Shown here piece after piece: positions 1 to 6,039 of a stretch of DNA of 17,086 nucleotides. Origin of the DNA: an uncultured Acidobacteriota bacterium (GTDB lineage: Bacteria; Acidobacteriota; Terriglobia; UBA7540); assembly GCA_937900045.1 (NCBI GenBank), contig CALCEB010000285.1, positions 1 through 17,086 on the forward strand. Reading direction: 5' to 3'. The stretch's first letter is position 1; every line of letters begins with the position of its first letter. The translations under genes and the position numbers were made by a program. The notes below the pieces were generated by a model, which made no database searches, was not told the origin of the DNA, and saw only the letters and a program-made list of their open reading frames with translations.

Positions 1-473
1 TAAATCACTTAGCCCCTTTCTCGCCCCCTTCGTGACGAACTTGGCTAACGAGCCGTTCTCCCCCGGAATATACGCCTTACGCCCCAGTTCCAACTGCTGC
101 TGCGCTTCGGCAGTCCTCTCCTTCGCATGAAACTGATACAAAAACTGCCGCGCCGCCTCCGGCGAAGGAATCCCGTGCCCGATCAGTTCCGCTAATCCCG
201 GGTCCTCCCGCAGCCGCTCGAAGTCCTCCACGCACTCCCCGCCCGCCGCATTCAGCAGCACGAAGCTTTCCACGAACGTCGCTTCGTCATACCCCCGCGC
301 CCGCTCCTTGATCTCGACCTGCCGCTTTACACTCCCCGGCAACCCCAGCGAGCGAAACGTCGCGCCACCAGCGGCAGCCCGCCCAGCGCCGTCAACCTCT
401 CCTGCGCCGGTTCGGGGTCGATCTCAAAAAGCACCGGGAATTCGGTTGGGGAAGGCTTCGGGGTCTTGGTCAT
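1..473 (-). pseudogene. IS1380-family transposase, 5' part, frameshifted and cut by the window edge
   Basis: Read on the minus strand from an ATG at 473-471, the first frame gives MTKTPKPSPTEFPVLFEIDP and stops at 329-327 after 48 codons. From about 362 a second frame takes over (TFRSLGLPGSVKRQVEIKER) and stays open to base 1, with ARGYDEATFVESFVLLNAAG, GECVEDFERLREDPGLAELI, GHGIPSPEAARQFLYQFHAK and KFVTKGARKGLSDL. The order of these segments (FEIDPEP, LVARTFRSLGL, GYDEATFVES, GGECVEDFERLREDPGL, PSPEAARQFLYQFH) matches the N-terminal part of IS1380-family DDE transposases as I know them. A single missing base at about 358-366 would join the frames, so the copy is either inactive or carries a sequencing error. 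The catalytic core lies outside the window. The outer end of the element should lie somewhere in about 474-600, but I could not fix a terminal inverted repeat or target duplication. The family call is from memory of the family, not a search. Confidence 0.78.
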
Positions 474-487
474 GTCCTGTATTGTAA

Positions 488-727
488 CGGCTCTTCACTC
501 ACCCAAGGGGTGCAAAGCCTCTTACCCTGCAAATAATTTTAAACTTCGATCCCGAGGCCAATCTGCGCACCCTCCACGATACCCAAAGTCTCCTTCCGAC
601 CTCAGCTCGACTCGCTTATCAACGGATTAGGGACATTCTTAACGCCTTGACCCGCTGTGAGCAAATGGACTATTATCCAAAGTGGACTTGGGGGCCAGTA
701 GGTTATTTCGCCACAGTGAACCTATAA
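488..727 (+). other. Start-less open frame, possible remnant of a disrupted gene
   Basis: This frame is open for 79 codons between a TAA at 485-487 and a TAA at 725-727, with no ATG, GTG or TTG usable as an early start. Its later part reads plausibly like protein (LAYQRIRDILNAL, then YYPKWTWGPVGYFATVNL at the end). It lies directly behind the start of the transposase, so it could be the 3' end of a gene whose front was displaced by the insertion. I recognise no family, and 79 open codons can arise by chance at this base composition. Treat it as a weak hint, not a gene. Confidence 0.18.
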
Positions 728-742
728 CTAAGCTGTGGCGAA
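707..742. other. Perfect 10-bp stem-loop
   Basis: TTCGCCACAG (707-716) and CTGTGGCGAA (733-742) are exact reverse complements, separated by a 16-base AT-rich loop. No run of T follows, so a classical intrinsic terminator is not supported on either strand. It overlaps the stop codon (725-727) of the start-less open frame. It could be a factor-binding palindrome, a transcript-end structure or a relic of a mobile element; the sequence alone does not decide. Confidence 0.5.
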
Positions 743-947
743 TGACTTGCCCATCTATCTTCCGACCGTTATTAGGATGCCGTATGGGGCCAATCCGGTA
801 CCCCGAGAAGGAAAATGCGACCGGCTACGCCCTGTAATCTGAAACCACAACATGCGGGACATTTATTCTACACCGGCCAGGGTCCAATTCCCCTCATGGG
901 TAGTAGTGTGAATTAAGTCCGACTTCGATTCAATCTCGACACAGCCG

Positions 948-1625
948 ATGCAACCGGTCTGGAACCAAAGGATTTATTATGAATTTGTAGAGCTGTTTGC
1001 AAGCGGCCGGCGATGGCTGGACATCGGATGTGGCCGAGGAGTCGGCAGTCCTGAACTTGAGCGCGTTCGTTCCAGGTTCAAAGAGGAATCCTATTTCGGC
1101 ATTGATCTCGACCTTCCGTCGCTTCGGGAGAACCAATACCCCAATAAGGCGGCAGCCTCCGGGACTAAACTACCCTTTGCTGATGGCTCATTCGCCCTCG
1201 TTACCTCAGATATGGTCCTCGAACATGTCGACGATCCCGATGCTTTCCTTCGCGAGGCCTACCGCGTTCTGAAGGAGGACGGGATCCTGGTGGTGCACAC
1301 GGCCTGCTCCAATCATTACATGCTTCTTGCCGGGAGGCTTCTCTCATCCATCCTGCCTGTTGGCCTCTATGTGCGCGCGATCTCGGCTTGGTCAGGGAGA
1401 AATCCCAAGGATGTCTTCCCGACACTCTATAGAGCAAATACTGCCGGGTCTCTTGCGCGGGCAGCCCTGAGATCGGGCTTTGGCATTGGTTTCGTAGGCT
1501 ATCTTGAGACTCCGGTGGACTCCCCAGCCAAGCTCCATAAATTGGACTCTGCCATTCGGGGCCTACTTCCGTTGCGGATGAAAGGAAGCCTCATCGCGTT
1601 ATACATAAAAAGACACTGGAACTGA
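948..1625 (+). CDS. Class I SAM-dependent methyltransferase (Methyltransf_11 type)
   Basis: This 225-residue protein has the Rossmann fold of a class I S-adenosylmethionine methyltransferase. Motif I, WLDIGCGRG, is at residues 23-31. The acidic end of strand 2 (FGIDLD) is at 50-55, LPFADGSFALVTSDMVLEHV is at 74-93, and the following REAYRVLKEDGILVVHT segment is the typical strand 5 region. There is no signal peptide or membrane segment, so it is cytoplasmic. The methyl acceptor cannot be read from the sequence; members of this group near sugar genes often methylate sugars or lipid carriers, but that is inference. The ATG at 948 lacks a clear ribosome site, and the frame is open upstream to 912 with only an ATT there, so the N-terminus may be a few residues longer. 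A TGA TGA double stop ends it, 115 bases before the beta-helix gene. With the next two genes it may belong to a polysaccharide cluster. Confidence 0.85.
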   Translation: MQPVWNQRIYYEFVELFASGRRWLDIGCGRGVGSPELERVRSRFKEESYFGIDLDLPSLRENQYPNKAAASGTKLPFADGSFALVTSDMVLEHVDDPDAFLREAYRVLKEDGILVVHTACSNHYMLLAGRLLSSILPVGLYVRAISAWSGRNPKDVFPTLYRANTAGSLARAALRSGFGIGFVGYLETPVDSPAKLHKLDSAIRGLLPLRMKGSLIALYIKRHWN

Positions 1626-1740
1626 TGACGTCTTGGCTCCATGTGCGATTCACTCCCGCATCCGTTCAGGTTCTTAGGTCTTTTTCGTGGCTTTCTTTCA
1701 AACGACTGTGACTAACCAAGGTGGGGAGGGAGAAGATTCA

Positions 1741-3390
1741 ATGAGATCAGGACAAATCGTGCTGCATTTGACGCATCGAGTGCAAACAGAATATTGCCGA
1801 TTTCACGGCCGCACCCAAAGGTTGCTTTTTAACCTATCTCTTGTCCTTCTATGTCTTGTTACTGCTGGAAGGTGTGAGACGATCAAAGTGCCGGCCGGCG
1901 GAAACTTCCAAGCGGCATTGAACCGGGCCAAACCGGGTGACGTTATTCAGCTTCAGGCCAATGCGACGTATGAAGGCAACTTCAATCTGCCCAATAAGCC
2001 GGGTTCCAAATATATCACCGTTGAGAGCTCGGCGCTTTCTTCGCTTCCTCCTGAAAATGTGCGTGTGAACCCGGCCTATGCCCAATTCATGCCCAAACTG
2101 GTCTCTCCGAATGTCACTCCCATCGTTGCCGCAAAGAATGGAGCACATCACTACCGGTTCATCGGAATTGAGTTCCACCCTGCCGCCGGGAAGTGGGAGT
2201 ATAACCTCGTTCTCCTTGGAACCGGGAAAGAAACATCTTTGTCCGAACTCCCGCATGACTTTGTCTTCGATCGAGATTATGTCCACGGCGACCCAAAAGC
2301 AGGATCAATTCGCGGAATTGCGCTGAACGCTGGCAACGTCACCGTTGAGAACTCTTACATCTCCGGCATCATGATCGTCGGTGAGGACACTCAGGCGCTT
2401 TGCGGGTGGAATGGGCCAGGACCTTACACCATCATTAACAATTACCTTGAGGCATCCGGAGAGAACGTCATGTTCGGAGGCGCCAGAGCTTTTATTCCCA
2501 ATGTGATTCCTTCGGATATCGTAATCCGTCACAACTACTTCTTCAAACCGCTTTCCTGGAGAGCCGGCGATCCGAGCTACGCAGGAACGCCTTGGACCGT
2601 AAAGAACATCCTCGAATTCAAGAGCGGGCAGCGCATCACGATCGATGGGAATATCTTTGAGAATTGTTGGGGCCAAGCCCAGCATGGTTCGGCCATCCTT
2701 TTCACTCCACGGTCGATGTATCCGTACAATTCCTGGATTCAAGTTCAGGACATTAAAGTCACCAACAATATTATCCGTCACGTCGTCGGCGGCATGGACT
2801 TCCAAGGAGTCGATGACTCCGACCCCGCGCACAAGATCATGCGGATTCACCGTATCCTCGTTAAGAATAATCTGATGTATGACCTGAATGGCCAAACTTG
2901 GGGGACGCCCGGAAATCCACAAGATTGGCTCTTTCTGATCATGCAGGGCTCGGACCAATTGACGATTGACCATAATACTGGATTTTCAAGATGGGTCCTT
3001 CTCGAAGCAGGCGGGAAAATGGCCGTGAGCTCCAAGTTTACTTTTACCAACAACATCTGCCCGCGTGGGAAATACGGCGTTTTTGGAGATGGAATGACTG
3101 ATGGGAGCCCGGCACTGGCAAAGTATTTTCCAGGAGCCGTATTCAAAGGAAACATCATCGTGGGAGCACCGTCCAACCAATATCCCAAGGGAAACTTCTA
3201 TCCCGGTTCCTTGGCCGCGGTACGCTTTCAGGATATTCAACATGGCGAGTTCTCCCTCCTTCCCAAAAGCCCTTACTTTCACACTAGCACAGACGGAAAA
3301 CCCGCCGGCGCAAACGTCAAAGCGGTCCTGGCGGCGACCGAGGGCGTGGTTGATGGAAATTACCCCCACGAGATGGCAGGCCCGAATTAA
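1741..3390 (+). CDS. Secreted right-handed parallel beta-helix protein
   Basis: From the ATG at 1741 the product has 549 residues. I prefer this start to a GTG at 1687 in the same frame because GGGGAGGGAG at 1723-1732 is well placed as a ribosome site. The N-terminus has a basic stretch and a hydrophobic core at about 28-42 (LLFNLSLVLLCLVTA) followed by GRC-E, so it should be exported; it is not a clean lipobox. Mature sequence opens with IKVPAGGNFQAALNRAKPGD, the usual first rung of pectate-lyase-like or NosD-like beta helices. Many short rungs follow with the N-x-(I/F/Y) pattern, such as ENSYISG, IINNYLEA, IRHNYFF, IDGNIFEN, VTNNIIRH, VKNNLMYD, IDHNTGFS and FTNNICPR. WTVKNILEFKSG starts at W285. 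Such folds bind, cut or epimerise acidic polysaccharides, but I cannot assign catalytic residues, so the activity is unknown. The neighbouring uronosyl C5-epimerase makes a uronic-acid polymer the likeliest substrate, by inference. Confidence 0.8.
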   Translation: MRSGQIVLHLTHRVQTEYCRFHGRTQRLLFNLSLVLLCLVTAGRCETIKVPAGGNFQAALNRAKPGDVIQLQANATYEGNFNLPNKPGSKYITVESSALSSLPPENVRVNPAYAQFMPKLVSPNVTPIVAAKNGAHHYRFIGIEFHPAAGKWEYNLVLLGTGKETSLSELPHDFVFDRDYVHGDPKAGSIRGIALNAGNVTVENSYISGIMIVGEDTQALCGWNGPGPYTIINNYLEASGENVMFGGARAFIPNVIPSDIVIRHNYFFKPLSWRAGDPSYAGTPWTVKNILEFKSGQRITIDGNIFENCWGQAQHGSAILFTPRSMYPYNSWIQVQDIKVTNNIIRHVVGGMDFQGVDDSDPAHKIMRIHRILVKNNLMYDLNGQTWGTPGNPQDWLFLIMQGSDQLTIDHNTGFSRWVLLEAGGKMAVSSKFTFTNNICPRGKYGVFGDGMTDGSPALAKYFPGAVFKGNIIVGAPSNQYPKGNFYPGSLAAVRFQDIQHGEFSLLPKSPYFHTSTDGKPAGANVKAVLAATEGVVDGNYPHEMAGPN

Positions 3391-3659
3391 AAGACCGTCA
3401 TAGTAGAAGGTACTTCTCTTCCTGCACCGCTCCTCGACCGCCCACCCCCGGCTTTCCGTGGAACGAAACGGAGTCCTCCGCTTCTGAAGGATCACCGGGA
3501 ATGCAATTGAGACCCGCACGGCATGATCTTATGCCGGGGCTACCTGCCTCCAAGCAGCTTGGGCTTGGAGCCAGAAAAGCCGGAACGGATACGTGACCGG
3601 CAAACAATGAGGGGAATCTACTTCACAGCGCCCTAATCAAATGACCTCCGAAAAATCGC
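3391..3659. other. Intergenic stretch with tandem small stem-loops
   Basis: No gene is visible between the beta-helix gene and the promoter of the epimerase gene. Two perfect hairpins sit close together: CGGCAT/ATGCCG (3519-3524 and 3531-3536, 6-base loop) and CTCCAAG/CTTGGAG (3548-3554 and 3564-3570, 9-base loop). Neither is followed by a T run. I compared the stretch by eye with c-di-GMP and cobalamin riboswitch consensus sequences and found no match. Confidence 0.4.
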
Positions 3660-3688
3660 TTGACAAGCTGGCAGATAACTTGTAGAAG
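3660..3688 (+). promoter_or_regulatory. Sigma70-like promoter of the epimerase gene
   Basis: A perfect -35 hexamer, TTGACA (3660-3665), is followed after 17 bases by TAGAAG (3683-3688), a 4-of-6 match to TATAAT. Transcription would begin near 3695, leaving a leader of about 50 bases before the GTG start at 3747. This suggests the epimerase gene can be transcribed separately from the two genes upstream. Confidence 0.55.
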
Positions 3689-3746
3689 ATAATCGCCTCA
3701 TCCACGCACGATTCTATTGAAGAGGATTTCTTTGAGGAGGCCGCGC

Positions 3747-4844
3747 GTGACACTGGAATCTTTAAGGTGGGCGGCCCGCGCGATCCGAAACGAAATCGTG
3801 CGTTTCCGGTTTGGCTATCCGCTTGAAATTGTTCCTGCCGCTGGTCCCAAAGACTCGCTTCACTATTACATTTACAGTGACTCGCTTTCGTGGAGTTGCA
3901 TGAAGCTGGACGCAAATGGAATCCCGCTTTATTGTAACCGGGTCATCGGCGAAAGCTATCATCCCGCTTACATCGCCTGGTACGGGCTTGTCAATTTAGG
4001 TCACCACCTGCGGAGGCAGGATCAGGCAAGCTTGAACACCTTCCTAAATCAGGTTTGCTGGCTCGAAGATCATGCAGTTCGCTGGAGCGACGGCGCAGTG
4101 GTTTGGCCGGTTCCCTACGACTGGCAGGAAGGAAAAACAATGCTGAAGGCCCCGTGGATTTCTGCCTATGTTCAAGGGTTGGGGATCAGCGCTCTGGTTC
4201 GCGGCTGGCGGGTTACAGGGCGGCGGAAGATTCTAGAACTCCTCAGCAAATCAACGGCGATTTTTGAAATCAACGTGAGCCGTAGCGGGGTCCGGGACGT
4301 TGTGGGAGATCACGTTCTCTATGCTGAGTATCCGGGGAGCCGGCCGCCAGGGCCGTTGGACGGCCTTATGACCTGCTTGCTCGGACTGTATGACCTGTTC
4401 ATGGAAACCGGGGACGGCGCGGTGGAGCGCTTATTCACCCAGGGTTTAGACGGACTGAAGTACCTGCTCCCCAACTGGGATTACCGGAAGAAGTGGAGTT
4501 GGTACAGTTCCCGCGAGTACCTATGCCCTCCCGCATATCATAATCTGAATCGGGTACTCCTGGCGGTCCTGGCACGTCTGACAAAGGAGCCGACCCTTGC
4601 GGAGTATGCAGAGCGATGGGATCCTGCGCGCTTGACCCCGACAGGCCGCATGGAAGTATTTTCTCTGTTCGTACTCACCAAGAACGTTTGCCGCGTAAAG
4701 CACCAGACCTGGCGCCAAAAGACGGCACCCGCCTCAGAACTCGCGCCAACAACCGATTCGATTGAAACACAGAGTTACCCCCTTCAGAAAACCCAAGCCG
4801 TCGTAGCCAGAACTAAGGCGGGGGTAGCAGCCCACCACGACTGA
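3747..4844 (+). CDS. D-glucuronyl C5-epimerase-domain protein
   Basis: The 365-residue product matches the C-terminal catalytic domain of D-glucuronyl C5-epimerases (Pfam C5-epim_C), the enzymes that turn D-glucuronate into L-iduronate within a polymer chain. Family-type segments in order are VVWPVPYDW, APWISAYVQGLGISALVRGW (around P136-W137), YAEYPG (E194-P196), LDGLMTCLLGLYDLFMETGD (L204 on), WSWYSS and AYHNLNRVLL with Y264-H265. The YH pair aligns by eye with the YHTTH segment of animal Glce, whose tyrosines are catalytic. I chose the GTG at 3747 because GAGGAGG at 3734-3740 precedes it by 6 bases; in-frame TTGs at 3717 and 3732 are less likely. There is no signal peptide or membrane span, so it acts in the cytoplasm or is exported by an unseen route. 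The last 50 or so residues look low in structure and end just before a REP-like repeat. The substrate polymer is not known. Confidence 0.85.
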   Translation: MTLESLRWAARAIRNEIVRFRFGYPLEIVPAAGPKDSLHYYIYSDSLSWSCMKLDANGIPLYCNRVIGESYHPAYIAWYGLVNLGHHLRRQDQASLNTFLNQVCWLEDHAVRWSDGAVVWPVPYDWQEGKTMLKAPWISAYVQGLGISALVRGWRVTGRRKILELLSKSTAIFEINVSRSGVRDVVGDHVLYAEYPGSRPPGPLDGLMTCLLGLYDLFMETGDGAVERLFTQGLDGLKYLLPNWDYRKKWSWYSSREYLCPPAYHNLNRVLLAVLARLTKEPTLAEYAERWDPARLTPTGRMEVFSLFVLTKNVCRVKHQTWRQKTAPASELAPTTDSIETQSYPLQKTQAVVARTKAGVAAHHD

Positions 4845-4850
4845 CTGCGG

Positions 4851-4946
4851 TCATTCCCGTCATCCTCGTCATTCCTGCGAAAGCGGGAAACCGCATCCTG
4901 CCAACTCGAGATGACGTGGATACCCGCCTGCGCAGGGGTGACAATG
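4851..4946. repeat. REP-like palindromic repeat element
   Basis: The element reads TCATTCCCGTCATCCTCG, then TCATTCCTGCGAAAGCGGGA, a spacer, then TGGATACCCGCCTGCGCAGG and GGTGACAATGA. One arm folds as TCCTGC-GAAA-GCGGGA; the other is built on the palindrome CCTGCGCAGG. The outer TCATT and AATGA close the unit. This is the widespread 'TCATTCC-CGCGAAAGCGGGAA' class of dispersed intergenic repeat known from many bacterial genomes. It starts 7 bases after the stop codon of the epimerase gene and may stabilise the end of that transcript. Copy number in this genome cannot be judged from one window. Confidence 0.75.
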
Positions 4947-5249
4947 AAAGGCTGAGTTGTCCCGCCATCGGCCGCATCCATGGTCGCAGGCGGAAGCATA
5001 GCCCTTGAGCGGCCCTCATCTTGTCCTGCTTTGCGCTGGCAATGCGCGCCTGCAAAATGGGTATTCGAAATGGCCTTTCCTGGTAGAAAAGTGACGAGCA
5101 TAAGTGTCACCGCGCCACTTGCCGCCCGAGCAGGCTCAAGTGTCTGTGCGCACTCCCAAAGCGCCGCTCCCCGGCGGCCGAGTGACTCGGTAAATCAAAA
5201 TCGCAGGCTGGGAGCCGGTGCTATAAGCTATCCGCTTCCCGGCTCCAAC
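4947..5249. other. Gene-free stretch upstream of the RNase P RNA gene
   Basis: I find no credible coding region, tRNA or strong hairpin in these 303 bases between the REP-like element and the rnpB promoter. Short open frames on both strands have no ribosome site or recognisable protein sequence. Confidence 0.5.
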
Positions 5250-5258
5250 TGTTATGAT
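5250..5258 (+). promoter_or_regulatory. Extended -10 promoter of the RNase P RNA gene
   Basis: TGtTATGAT, an extended -10 element (TG, one base, then TATGAT, a 5-of-6 match), lies at 5250-5258. The expected start point, 7-8 bases downstream, falls at 5265-5266, exactly where helix P1 of the RNA begins. I see no good -35 hexamer at 16-18 bases upstream, which is usual when an extended -10 carries recognition. Confidence 0.7.
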
Positions 5259-5265
5259 ATGTTTG

Positions 5266-5775
5266 GCGTGAGCAAGCCGGGCGATCGCTGCTTTGCTTCC
5301 CAGGCCGCTTCGGCGGCTCATGGAGGCGAAGGAGAGGAAAGTCCGAACTCCACAGGGCGGTATGCTCGCTAACAGCGAGGGTTGGGGGCGGATGCTTCGG
5401 GAAACCGGAGCGGTACGCCTTTGATACGGAAAGTGCCACAGAAAATATACCGCCTTGTTCGTCTGCCGGGGCTTTGGCCTTGGCGGAAAACAAGGTAAGG
5501 GTGAAAAGGTGCGGCCGCACTTGCGGCTTAAAGTAAGAGCGCACCGCGCCGGTAGCGATGCCGGTGGCAGGGTAAACCCCACACGGAGCAAGACCAAATA
5601 GGAGAGGAGGGACGGCCCGTCCCGCAAGGCGTCTTCCGGCCGATTGCCCGGCAGGAAGGCGCCGGCCAACTCTCGGGTAGGTCGCTTGATCCCGACAGCA
5701 ATGCCGGGACTAGATGAATGATCGCCCCCCGTTTCGGCGGGAACAGAATTCGGCTTACAGGCTTGCTTGCGCTGA
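5266..5775 (+). ncRNA. rnpB: RNase P RNA, bacterial type A
   Basis: This is the catalytic RNA of ribonuclease P, which cuts the 5' leader from precursor tRNAs. The conserved blocks are present in order: GAGAGGAAAGTCCGAACTCC (from about 5332), AAAGTGCCACAGAAAATATA, GGTAAGGGTGAAAAGGTGCG (from 5494), GGGTAAACCCCAC, GGAGCAAGACCAAATAGG (5585-5602), GGGTAGGTCGCTTGAT, TAGATGAATGATCGCC and ACAGAATTCGGCTTACAGG. P1 pairs GCGTGAGCAAGCC (5266-5278) with GGCTTGCTTGCGC (5760-5772) over 13 bp with two wobbles. At about 507 bases it is longer than the roughly 375-400 usual for type A. The extra length includes a GCCGC-ACTT-GCGGC hairpin inside P12 (5514-5527) and a 10-bp helix, GGCGTCTTCC/GGAAGGCGCC (5628-5637 with 5654-5663), in the P16/P17 region. 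The exact 3' end is uncertain by a few bases. Confidence 0.97.
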
Positions 5776-5837
5776 TTTTCCGCTCTTCTTCCTTCCCTCT
5801 TCCCGCCCTCCCCGGGTGGACCGCCTGTTAAGCGGAT

Positions 5838-5864
5838 GTTAATGGCCTTTTTACGGCCATTTAA
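5838..5864. terminator. Possible stem-loop terminator after rnpB
   Basis: GTTAATGGCC and GGCCATTTAAC form an imperfect stem (perfect core AATGGCC/GGCCATT) around a loop rich in T. It lies about 65 bases after the end of the RNase P RNA and could end that transcript, but the T run is in the loop instead of after the stem, so a classical intrinsic terminator is not shown. Confidence 0.3.
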
Positions 5865-6039
5865 CAGCACTGGCAATGTGTTTCCTCCGATAATCATAAC
5901 CGTACGAGGCGTTGATGGAACGGCATTTTACAATGGCCCCGGAACTCGGGCTGATCTGAATGCGTCATCCTGAACCGCGAGTGTCCGGCTGTGATTCTGC
6001 AAAGGCATTGGCGGACGCAATACCTGGAGAAACAGATCG

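Larger units (their letters stand above)
474..947. other. Gene-free stretch between transposase and methyltransferase
   Basis: I see no complete gene in these 474 bases. They should include the outer end of the IS1380-type element. A plus-strand frame is open from 488 to 727 without an ATG, GTG or TTG start (see separate entry), and a perfect stem-loop lies at 707-742. The frame of the methyltransferase is open upstream of its ATG only back to 912. Confidence 0.6.

Noticed and set aside
2305..2973. Minus-strand open frame of 222 codons
   Set aside because: Antisense to the beta-helix gene, no ribosome site, no recognisable motif.
5136..5897. Long minus-strand open frame of 253 codons
   Set aside because: It runs antisense through the whole RNase P RNA gene, whose conserved blocks and P1 pairing fully explain the sequence. 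The translation is Pro/Arg-rich and resembles no family.
5898..6039. Possible promoter before the TolC-like gene around TTGATG and TACAAT (about 5912-5936)
   Set aside because: The hexamers are only about 12 bases apart, too close for a sigma70 promoter, and no better pair was visible.
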